Positions 24,819 through 32,016 of a stretch of 64,000 nucleotides of DNA are shown one piece after another. Positions within the stretch are counted from its first letter, which is position 1, and every line of letters begins with the position of its first letter. The translations under genes and the position numbers were made by a program. The DNA is from Rhodopseudomonas palustris (GTDB lineage: Bacteria; Pseudomonadota; Alphaproteobacteria; Rhizobiales; Xanthobacteraceae), in contig NZ_CP019966.1 of the NCBI RefSeq assembly GCF_003031265.1, forward strand, positions 868,001 through 932,000, written 5' to 3'. The notes below the pieces were generated by a model that did no database searches, was not told the DNA's origin, and saw nothing but the letters and a program-made list of their open reading frames with translations.

Positions 24819-26660
24819 TCAATGGCCGCGGGTGGCGGCCGCTGGCGGATTTACGGTCTCCGCCTTCAGCATCCGCTCCAGTGTTTCCAGCCGGTCGGCG
24901 TCCTTCGGCGGCTTGTCCCAGCGCAGCCGGTTGATGCGTGGAAATCGCATCGCCACGCCGGATTTATGGCGCGGCGAACGCTGCAGGCCTTCGAACGCCA
25001 CTTCCAGCACCAAGCCCTTATCGGGCTCGTGCACGACATGCCGGACGGGGCCGAATTTCTCGGTGGTGTTGCGGCGTACGAAGCGGTCGATCTGCAGCAG
25101 CTCTTCGTCGGTGAAGCCGAAATACGCCTTGCCGACCGGCACGAGCTGATCGCCGCCATCGCCTTCTGTCCAGACCCCGAATGTGTAGTCGGAATAATAC
25201 GACGAGCGCTTGCCGTGGCCGCGCTGCGCATACATCAGCACGGCATCGATGATGTGCGGGTCGTGCTTCCATTTCCACCACTGGCCCTTGGGGCGGCCGG
25301 GCAGATACAGCGCGTCGCGCCGCTTCAGCATCACGCCTTCGACCGCATCGGCATCAAGCCCTGCGCCGGCGCTGGCCGGATCGCGGCGCGCGGCGCGCAA
25401 ACCTTCCCAGTCGTCAAACGTGAGGGTCGGCGACAGGTCGACCTTGGGATCGTCGAGCCCGGCGATGAAGGTCTCGAGCCGCGCGCGGCGATCGGCGAAC
25501 GGCAGCGTCCGCAGATCCTCGTCGCCTTCGCCGAGCAGGTCATAGGCGCGCAGGTGGATCGGATAGTCCTTCGTCAGCTTCGGCGTCACTGATTTGCGGT
25601 TCAGCCGCTGCTGCAGCACGTTGAACGACTGCACGCGTTTGTCACGCAGCACCAGCAGTTCGCCGTCGATCGCACCGGGCAGGCGCAGCGACGGCAACAG
25701 ATCTGGAAAGCTCATGGTGATGTCTTCGCCGCTGCGCGAATACAGCCGCACCACCGTGTCGCCATGCTCGTTCTGGCCGCTGACCGCCTGGACGCGGATG
25801 CCGTCCCATTTCCATTCGGCGATGTAGTCGGCCGGATTCATCGCCGCAAAGTCGGTGTCCTCGACCGCATGCGCCAGCATCACCGGGCGGAACGGCGCCG
25901 GATCGCGGTTGACCGGCTGCGGGCCGCGACCTTCGAGCCAGGCGAACAGCTCGCGATACGGCGGCTCGAGGCCCGGCCACACCAGTTCGACGTCGTGCGG
26001 ATCCTTGTCGCCGAGCGCCGCGGCCGCGGTCTTGGCCAGCCGCGCCGACACACCGATCCGCAAGGCGCCGGTGACCAGCTTGAGCAGCGCCCAGCGCCCA
26101 GTCTCGTCGAGTTCGTCGAGCCACCGCGCGAGCTGCGCCGGAAGTTCGGCCTTGCCGAGACTATGAAGCGTGGTGACGATCTCGGTGAGCGTGGGAGGAG
26201 GCGGGCTGTTGTGGCCGGTGCTGATTAGTTGATGTGGTGAGGCGACACCCTCGCCGCTTGCGGGACGAGCTCCCTCTCCCGCTTGCGGGAGAGGGTTGGG
26301 GTGAGGGCGCCCCAAGGATGGCGTCCCGTTGTGGCCCCCCACCCCCGCCCCCTCCCCGCAAGGAGGAGGGGAGGAAGCTCGGCGTCGCGGCGATGGCCAC
26401 ATCAGCGCGACCGTCTCCGATAAATCGCCGACGTAATCGTAGGACAGGCCGAACAGTACCGGGTCGGTGCGTTCGGCGATCAGGGCGCGGATCAGGCCGG
26501 GCTTGGCGTGGCGGAACGACAGCGCGCCGGTCAGGGCCGCGAGCGCCCAGCCGCGGTCGGGATCTTCGACCTCGCGGAAGTAATTAGTGATCAGCCGCAG
26601 CTTGTTGTTGCGGCCGGGCTCGTAGCCGAGGCGGTCGAGCAGTTTGGCGAAGCGGTTCAT
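24819..26660 (-). CDS. ATP-dependent DNA ligase of the Lhr/Lig/Exo/PdeM repair set, with in-frame repeat insertion
   Basis: A 613-aa ATP-dependent DNA ligase that seals nicks through a lysyl-AMP intermediate. The N-terminal helical region (1-90, 153-245) is followed by the adenylation domain with motif I EWKWDGIR (Lys284) and the motif DGELLVLRD. VEGVMLKRRDALY is motif IV/V-like, and an OB domain ends the protein. The sequence matches the bacterial ligase encoded with an Lhr-type helicase, an MBL exonuclease and a PdeM phosphoesterase. Residues about 90-152 are Pro/Gly/Arg-rich (HPNPLPQAGEG) and come from a palindromic repeat inserted in frame, making the protein longer than the roughly 540 aa I expect. 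It overlaps the upstream exonuclease by four bases (ATGA). Confidence 0.93.
   Translation of the reverse strand: MNRFAKLLDRLGYEPGRNNKLRLITNYFREVEDPDRGWALAALTGALSFRHAKPGLIRALIAERTDPVLFGLSYDYVGDLSETVALMWPSPRRRASSPPPCGEGAGVGGHNGTPSLGRPHPNPLPQAGEGARPASGEGVASPHQLISTGHNSPPPPTLTEIVTTLHSLGKAELPAQLARWLDELDETGRWALLKLVTGALRIGVSARLAKTAAAALGDKDPHDVELVWPGLEPPYRELFAWLEGRGPQPVNRDPAPFRPVMLAHAVEDTDFAAMNPADYIAEWKWDGIRVQAVSGQNEHGDTVVRLYSRSGEDITMSFPDLLPSLRLPGAIDGELLVLRDKRVQSFNVLQQRLNRKSVTPKLTKDYPIHLRAYDLLGEGDEDLRTLPFADRRARLETFIAGLDDPKVDLSPTLTFDDWEGLRAARRDPASAGAGLDADAVEGVMLKRRDALYLPGRPKGQWWKWKHDPHIIDAVLMYAQRGHGKRSSYYSDYTFGVWTEGDGGDQLVPVGKAYFGFTDEELLQIDRFVRRNTTEKFGPVRHVVHEPDKGLVLEVAFEGLQRSPRHKSGVAMRFPRINRLRWDKPPKDADRLETLERMLKAETVNPPAAATRGH
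26205..26393. repeat. Palindromic repeat (family C) inside the ligase reading frame
   Basis: It contains the hairpin CCCTCTCCCGC-TT-GCGGGAGAGGG (26272-26295) with the tail TTGGGGTGAGGGCGCC, and a second hairpin CCCCTCCCCGC/GGAGGAGGGG (26349-26371). The same unit occurs in intergenic DNA at 51680-51874. In the ligase it is read in frame without a stop and encodes about 62 extra residues. Confidence 0.88.
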
Positions 26661-27700
26661 GCGTCGTTCGCCTCGTCGGCGGCCGGCATGCCGACGTCTT
26701 CATCTTCATCGCCATAGCCGACCAGGTCGAGCGGCCGCGCCGCGAGACCCTTGGTCTGGCACCAATGCACCAGCGCATCTTCCTGGCCGTGGGTGACCCA
26801 CACTTCGCCGGCACCGGTGGCCGCGATGGTGGCGGTGAGGCCGTCCCAATCGGCGTGATCGGAGATCACCAGCGGCAGTTCGACGCCGCGTTGGCGGGCT
26901 CGTGCGCGTACCCGCATCCACCCCGATGCGAACGCGGTGAGCGGATCGGGGAAGCGGCGCGTCCAGAGATCGGAGGTCGCTGACGGCGGCGCCAGCGTGA
27001 TGGTGCCGGCCAGCTCGGCCTTCTTGACGCCTTTCACCGGGCGTAATTCGCCAAGCGGGATGCCGGATGCCTGATAGTAATGCGTGATTTTTTCCATCGC
27101 GCCGTGCAGATAGATCGGCGCGTCGTAGCCGGCCTGCCGGATCAGTGCGATCACTCGCTGCGCCTTGCCGAGCGAGTAGGCGCCGACCAGATGCGCGCGC
27201 TCCGGAAACAGCACGACGGAATCGAGCAGCTTTCTGACTTCGCCCGCCGCGTCGGGATGTCGAAACACCGGCAGACCGAAGGTCGCCTCGGTGATGAAGA
27301 CGTCGCACGACACGATCTCGAACGGCGCGCAGGTCGGGTCGGGCGCGTCCTTGTAGTCGCCGGACGCGACAATGCGGATGCCGCCGGCTTCAACCGCGAC
27401 CTGGGCTGAGCCGAGCACATGGCCGGCAGGATGGAACGTGACCGTCGTGTCGCCGAGCCGGATGGTCTCGCCATAGGCGACCGCCCGGGTCGAGCCCGCG
27501 AAGTTGTCGCCGTAGCGCAGCCGCATCATGTCGAGCGTAGGCTGGGTCGCCAGCACGGTGCCATGGCCGGCGCGGGCGTGGTCGGAATGGCCGTGAGTAA
27601 TCACCGCGCGGTCGACCGGCCGCACGGGATCGATGTGGAAGCCGCCAAGCCTGCAACACAGGCCCGCGGCGGTCGGCATCAGGATGTCGTGCGGTCGCAT
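26657..27700 (-). CDS. Ligase-associated MBL-fold DNA exonuclease
   Basis: A 346-aa metallo-beta-lactamase/beta-CASP-type nuclease of the kind paired with the repair ligase. The metal motif is ITHGHSDHARAGH (HxHxDH, residues 34-46), followed by FHPAGHVLGSAQV, IVASGDYKDAPDPT (metal Asp), ITEATFG and, near the end, ISDHADW. The family is described as a DNA exonuclease acting in the same pathway as the Lhr-type helicase, PdeM and Lig. Start: ATG at 27698-27700 (MRPHDILMPTAAGL), a typical family N-terminus; the ribosome site is weak. It is first of a two-gene unit with the ligase. The rest of the set lies 4.3 kb away at 32017-35550. Confidence 0.93.
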   Translation of the reverse strand: MRPHDILMPTAAGLCCRLGGFHIDPVRPVDRAVITHGHSDHARAGHGTVLATQPTLDMMRLRYGDNFAGSTRAVAYGETIRLGDTTVTFHPAGHVLGSAQVAVEAGGIRIVASGDYKDAPDPTCAPFEIVSCDVFITEATFGLPVFRHPDAAGEVRKLLDSVVLFPERAHLVGAYSLGKAQRVIALIRQAGYDAPIYLHGAMEKITHYYQASGIPLGELRPVKGVKKAELAGTITLAPPSATSDLWTRRFPDPLTAFASGWMRVRARARQRGVELPLVISDHADWDGLTATIAATGAGEVWVTHGQEDALVHWCQTKGLAARPLDLVGYGDEDEDVGMPAADEANDA

Positions 27701-27758
27701 CTTCGCTATATACGCGGGCGTACCTTTCAAACGAGTCTCATTCCGCCGGGTTCCGTCG

Positions 27759-28694
27759 ATGCCGACGTACCTGTTCCTGTCGTCCGGAAATGTTCTTGCC
27801 GACCGACGCTACGACTTTGCGCGCGAGCTCCTGGCTCGCGGTGAGGCGGAGGCGGCGGCCGACCTGCTGGCGCAGGCGGTTGAGCTGGCGCCGGACTTTA
27901 CCTCGGCGTGGTTTGCACTCGGGGAAATTCGCCAGGACCGACTCGGCGACTGCAAAGGCGCGATCGATGCGTTTCGGCGGGCGCGCGCGGCGGACCCGCG
28001 CGATCGGCACGGCGCCGGTTTGCGCCTGATGCGGCTCGGCGCCGCCAATCTCGATGCGATGTCGCCGGCCTATGTCGGCACGCTGTTCGATCAGTATGCG
28101 CCGCGTTTCGACAAGTCGCTGGTCGAGGATCTCGGCTACCGCGGCCCGGCGTTATTGCTCGAGGCGGTGCGCGAGGTCTGTGCAGCGACAGGCCGAGTGA
28201 TGGTGTTCCGGCGCGCAATCGATCTTGGCTGTGGCACCGGGCTGGTCGGCCGCGCGTTTGCGCCAATCGTTTCCGAAATCATCGGCTTCGATTTGTCGCC
28301 GCAGATGATCGAGCGCGCCCGCGCGAACCGCGTGTATACGCGGCTCGCAGTGACTGATCTGGTGCAGGGCCTTGCCAACGAGGCGCCTGCGAGCGCGGAG
28401 CTGATCCTTGCCGCCGACGTGCTGATCTATATCCAGGACGTAGCGCCGCTGCTCCGCGAAGCTGCACGAGTGCTGCAGCCGGGCGGCCTGCTCGCCGTCA
28501 CTGCCGAGACGCATGCTGGCGATGGCGTGGTGCTGACGGCCGGGCTGCGGTTCGCCCAGGCGGAAAGCCATCTGCGCGAAGAACTGCAGCAGGCAGGTCT
28601 TGCGGTCGCGCTGCTGCAGCACGCGTCGGCCCGCAATGAGAACCAAGCCCCGCTGCCGGGGTTGGTCGTCGTTGCCTTGAAGTCCGACGACTAG
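27759..28694 (+). CDS. TPR-containing SAM-dependent methyltransferase
   Basis: A 311-aa protein. Residues about 15-90 form tetratricopeptide-like helices (ARELLARGEAEAAADLLAQA, then AWFALGEIRQD). Residues about 140-300 form a class I methyltransferase with the SAM motif AIDLGCGTGLVG (153-164), the acidic GFDLSPQMIE and the post-motif AADVLIYI. The combination matches bacterial methyltransferases annotated as TPR-repeat or NDUFAF5-like proteins. The substrate is unknown. It runs divergent from the exonuclease with only 58 bases between starts, so promoters must overlap. The ATG has no strong ribosome site. It is followed by a degenerate family A repeat. Confidence 0.88.
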   Translation: MPTYLFLSSGNVLADRRYDFARELLARGEAEAAADLLAQAVELAPDFTSAWFALGEIRQDRLGDCKGAIDAFRRARAADPRDRHGAGLRLMRLGAANLDAMSPAYVGTLFDQYAPRFDKSLVEDLGYRGPALLLEAVREVCAATGRVMVFRRAIDLGCGTGLVGRAFAPIVSEIIGFDLSPQMIERARANRVYTRLAVTDLVQGLANEAPASAELILAADVLIYIQDVAPLLREAARVLQPGGLLAVTAETHAGDGVVLTAGLRFAQAESHLREELQQAGLAVALLQHASARNENQAPLPGLVVVALKSDD

Positions 28695-28763
28695 ATCCGA
28701 CGCGTTGAACCCGAGACGCCTTGCGATACCTAGCCGAGCTTTGGCAACGGACCGAGCGATTTC

Positions 28764-28846
28764 CCTCATTGCGGGGGAGCGAAGGGACGAAGCAATCCAG
28801 CTTGGTTCACGCAGGTCCCAATTGCTTCGCGTTGTGCGCAATGACG
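28764..28846. repeat. Palindromic intergenic repeat, family A (degenerate copy 3)
   Basis: The left arm CTCATTGCGGGGGAGCGAAG is followed by GACGAAGCAATCCAG, and the right arm runs ATTGCTTCGCGTTGTGCGCA to ATGACG. It has more arm mismatches than the other family A copies, so it looks like an older, decaying insertion. Confidence 0.8.
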
Positions 28847-28857
28847 AGGCTGCTGCA

Positions 28858-28886
28858 AACAAAAACCCCGGCCGCTAGGCCGGGGC
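28858..28886 (-). terminator. Rho-independent terminator after the porin gene
   Basis: CCCCGGCC-GCTA-GGCCGGGG at 28866-28885. Read leftward it is followed by TTTTTGTTTG, a good U-tract, and lies 27 bases past the porin stop. Confidence 0.9.
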
Positions 28887-28912
28887 TCTGTGTCGTCGCT
28901 GTGAGGCGAAGA

Positions 28913-30265
28913 TTAGTACTTCGCGACCACCGGCTGATTGAAGTGATAGTTAATGCCGGTGCGCAGGATGTGTTCGGTGACCTTGGTGGTGTTGATGCCG
29001 GTGCCGCCGAACACGTCGGTGGTCGAGCCGAGGTCAACGTAGAGATATTCGGTCTTCGAGGTCCAGTTGGGGCCGAGCAGGCCGAAAAGCTGGAACGGAG
29101 TCTCGATGCCGGCGCCGGCAGCCCAGCCACCCTTGGTGGTCTTGAAGCTGTAGTTGCCGATCGAGCTGACGATGTCGGACTTGATGTTGCCGTAAGCGTA
29201 GCCCGCGGTGCCGTAGAACAGCGTTGAGCCGAGCGAGTAGCCGATGCGGCCACGCGCAGTGCCGAACCAGGGCAGCTTGGCATCATAGTAGGCCTGCGGG
29301 CCGAGCACCGAGGCGCGCTGATCCTTCTGGGTCGAGCCCTGGAAATCGGCTTCGACACCGAACACCCAGTTCGAGGCCTGCCAGTTGTAGCCGATCTGGC
29401 CGCCACCGATGAAACCGTCCGGCGCCAGGTTGAAGGCGTCGGTCGCACCGCCGAGCGTCAGGCTCGAGCGATCACGCCCGGTTGCACCGCCGAAATTGCC
29501 GCCGATATACAGGCCAGCCCAGTTCGCCGGGGGCGGAGTGATGTAGGTGCCGTTGCCGCCGATGCGGTAGTTCAGACCGGCGCGGAAGATGCTCTCGCGA
29601 ACTTCGGTGCGCAGGCTCTGATTGCCGAAGAAGTCGGTCTGGTTGCCGAGGTCGAGATACAGATATTCGATCTTGCCGGTCCAGTTGCCGCCTAGCGCAG
29701 CTTCCACACCCGAGCCGATCACCCAGCCGGAGCGGGTCTTGCTGTTGTCGAACGCCACCAAACCACCTTCGGTGACGGTAGTCTTGACGCTGCCGACCGC
29801 ATAACCGCCCGTGAAGTAGGCGACCGCCGGGCCGCGCACGAGGCCGACGCGGCCGCGCACGGTGCCGAACCAGTCGAGCTTCTGGTTGTAGTTAACCGGG
29901 CCGGCCAGGCTGTTGAGCGTGGTGTAGCCGTCGCTGGCGCCGCTGCCCTGGATGTCGGCTTCGAGGCCGAGCAGCATCGGGCCGAGGAAGGAGCCGAGCT
30001 GCCAGTTGTAACCGATCTGGCCGCCACCGATCACGCCCTGCGGCTGCAGGTACGTCGTGTTCAGCGAACCGCCGACCGGATAGGCGTGGGTCTGAAGGTT
30101 ACGGCCGAGGCCGACGCCGACGTTGGCGCCGATGTAGAAGCCCGTCCAGTCATAGACGGCGGCAACCGGGGCCTTCAGGTACGGAGCCTTGACGGCGAGA
30201 TCGGCCGCTTGGGCGCTGACGGCGGCGGTGCCAGCCAGCACGACGCCGGCGAAAATACGTTTCAT
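28913..30265 (-). CDS. Outer-membrane protein with two tandem Omp25-like beta-barrel domains
   Basis: A 450-aa exported protein. A signal peptide (1-20, ending SAQA-AD) is followed by LAVKAPYLKAP, a linker typical of Omp25/Omp31 proteins. Two homologous barrel domains come in tandem: WTGFYIGANVGVG (about 40-240) and WAGLYIGGNFGGA (about 250-450). Each carries IGGGQIGYNWQ, a GVEADFQG/GLEADIQG strand, FGTVRGRVG/FGTARGRIG, and KIEYLYLDLG/KTEYLYVDLG, ending with LRTGINYHF. Single-domain members have 8 strands, so this one could form two small barrels or one larger barrel. It is likely abundant: it has its own terminator and a long upstream region. Confidence 0.9.
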   Translation of the reverse strand: MKRIFAGVVLAGTAAVSAQAADLAVKAPYLKAPVAAVYDWTGFYIGANVGVGLGRNLQTHAYPVGGSLNTTYLQPQGVIGGGQIGYNWQLGSFLGPMLLGLEADIQGSGASDGYTTLNSLAGPVNYNQKLDWFGTVRGRVGLVRGPAVAYFTGGYAVGSVKTTVTEGGLVAFDNSKTRSGWVIGSGVEAALGGNWTGKIEYLYLDLGNQTDFFGNQSLRTEVRESIFRAGLNYRIGGNGTYITPPPANWAGLYIGGNFGGATGRDRSSLTLGGATDAFNLAPDGFIGGGQIGYNWQASNWVFGVEADFQGSTQKDQRASVLGPQAYYDAKLPWFGTARGRIGYSLGSTLFYGTAGYAYGNIKSDIVSSIGNYSFKTTKGGWAAGAGIETPFQLFGLLGPNWTSKTEYLYVDLGSTTDVFGGTGINTTKVTEHILRTGINYHFNQPVVAKY

Positions 30266-30607
30266 GGACGGGTATCCCCTCTTAAACCTGCGCGAACATT
30301 ACGGGGACGGCATCGAGTCGTCTGTACCCGGGCGGCCACACCGGCCGAAAATCGCGGGTAAACGATTGATTGACGCGGTAAATCCCGGTTTTCAAAGTTC
30401 CGGGGTGCGGCGACGAGTCGCCCTCCGATTGCCCGCCGCGCGGCAGAAATCTCGCCCTGTGCGCGTATTCGGCGATAATTCAATCGGTTGACGGGTTGCG
30501 CGGCTTCCAGCCTCTGCCCAGGATGCCTCGCCGCAGAAGCGCACAGCGCCGCGGCCGAACAAGAACCGGTCGTTTCGAGCCGGCACACCCAAGGGGAGAG
30601 AAACTCG
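30266..30607. other. Divergent promoter region (porin / solute-binding protein)
   Basis: These 342 bases lie between two oppositely oriented genes for abundant envelope proteins. An AT-richer patch (30350-30375, AAACGATTGATTGACGCGG) could hold promoter elements. No open frame here is convincing. The ribosome site of the binding-protein gene (AAGGGGAGAG) ends the region. Confidence 0.5.
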
Positions 30608-31828
30608 ATGAATTTGCGCACCAGTTCCGTCCGCACGTCCGTGGCGGCGATCGCGGCGGTGATGTTGACCGCGGGGGCGGCGACGGCGGCGGACAAGAAA
30701 TACGATCCGGGCGCCAGCGACACCGAAATCAAGATCGGCCAGACTGTTCCGCATTCCGGCCCGGGCTCGCTCTACGGCGTGCTCGGCCGCGTCGGTGAAG
30801 CCTATTTCCAGATGCTGAACGAGAAGGGGGGCATCAACGGCCGCAAGGTCAAGTTCATCACCCTGGACGACTCCTACAGCGCGCCAAAGGCGGTGGAAGC
30901 GACCCGCCGGCTGGTCGAGCAGGAGGAAGTGCTGGCGCTGTACGGCTCGCTCGGCACCGCGCCCCAGACTGCGGTCCATAAGTATCTGAATTCCAAGAAG
31001 GTTCCGCAGTTGCTGCTGAACACCGGGGCGTCGAAATGGAACGACCCGAAGAACTTCAAATGGACCATGGCGGGCCTGCCGCTGTACCCGACCGAGGCCC
31101 GCATCCTCGCCAAGCACGTCGTCGCGGTGAAGCCGGACGCCAAGGTCGCGATCCTGTACCAGAACGACGATTTCGGCCGTGACTTCCTGGCCCCGTTCAA
31201 GAAGGTGCTGGAAGAGGGCGGAGGCAAGGCCAAGGTGGTGGCGGAAGCCAGCTACGACCTGACCGAACCGACGATCGACTCGCAGATCATCAACCTGTCG
31301 AAGTCCGGCGCCGACGTGTTCTTCAACATCACCACCGGCAAGGCGACCTCGCAGTCGATCCGCAAGATCGCCGAGATCGGCTGGAAGCCGCTGCACCTGC
31401 TGTCGGCCGGTTCGACCGGCCGCTCGATCCTCAACGCAGCCGGGCTCGACAATGCCAAGGGCATCGTGGCGGTCCGCTACTCGAAGGAAGTCGGCGTGCC
31501 GCGCTTCGAGAACGATCCGGACGTCAAGGCGTTCGAGGAGCTGCGCGCCAAGTACTTGCCCAACGTCGATAAGGACAACACCATTGCGTACGCGGGCTAT
31601 GGCCAGGCCGTGACGATGGCCGAGATCCTGCGTCGCTGCGGCGATAACCTGACCCGTGAAAACGTGATCAAGCAGGCGACCTCGCTGAAGGGCTTCCACT
31701 CGCCCTACTTCCTCGACGGCATCGACTACAGCTACACGCCGGACGACTACACCCCGATGAAGACCCTCTACATCGCCACCTTCAACGGCACCGATTGGGA
31801 CATCTCGGAGAAGCCGTTCACGGAGTAA
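30608..31828 (+). CDS. ABC transporter substrate-binding protein, branched-chain amino acid type
   Basis: A 406-aa periplasmic type I binding protein (LivK/HAAT family). The signal peptide (1-28) ends ATA-AD. The mature protein has EIKIGQTVPHSGPGS, NEKGGINGRKVKFITLDD, the hinge LYGSLGTAPQTAVHKYLN, and the second lobe KVAILYQNDDFGRDFLAPFKK. Such proteins deliver amino acids, amides or aromatic acids to Liv-type permeases. No permease or ATPase gene is adjacent, so this is an orphan binding protein that must share a transporter encoded elsewhere. The ligand is not readable from sequence. The start is supported by AAGGGGAGAG. Confidence 0.93.
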   Translation: MNLRTSSVRTSVAAIAAVMLTAGAATAADKKYDPGASDTEIKIGQTVPHSGPGSLYGVLGRVGEAYFQMLNEKGGINGRKVKFITLDDSYSAPKAVEATRRLVEQEEVLALYGSLGTAPQTAVHKYLNSKKVPQLLLNTGASKWNDPKNFKWTMAGLPLYPTEARILAKHVVAVKPDAKVAILYQNDDFGRDFLAPFKKVLEEGGGKAKVVAEASYDLTEPTIDSQIINLSKSGADVFFNITTGKATSQSIRKIAEIGWKPLHLLSAGSTGRSILNAAGLDNAKGIVAVRYSKEVGVPRFENDPDVKAFEELRAKYLPNVDKDNTIAYAGYGQAVTMAEILRRCGDNLTRENVIKQATSLKGFHSPYFLDGIDYSYTPDDYTPMKTLYIATFNGTDWDISEKPFTE

Positions 31829-31849
31829 CAGCCGCGCGTGCTGTGATGA

Positions 31850-31884
31850 CCCCGGCCAAGCGGAAGCGCGGCCGGGGTGTTCGT
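31850..31884 (+). terminator. Terminator-like hairpin after the binding-protein gene
   Basis: Stem CCCCGGCC/GGCCGGGG around a 12-base loop, then TGTTCGTT. It lies 22 bases after the stop codon. The U-tract is weak. Confidence 0.65.
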
Positions 31885-32016
31885 TACAGCGACGGCCCCT
31901 CAAGGGTGAGAAGCATCGCGTCAGCCAGGCGTCTCGATGCGGCAGAGACTGGCAGGCGGCGGGCATTTCTCGCGCCCAACCTCGACCGCCGCACGGCGAA
32001 TGCCTAGCTTGGCGGG

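Noticed and set aside
26205..26393. Sequencing error or frameshift pseudogene in the ligase
   Set aside because: The frame is continuous on both sides, the inserted DNA is a recognisable repeat unit found elsewhere, and all downstream motifs are intact.
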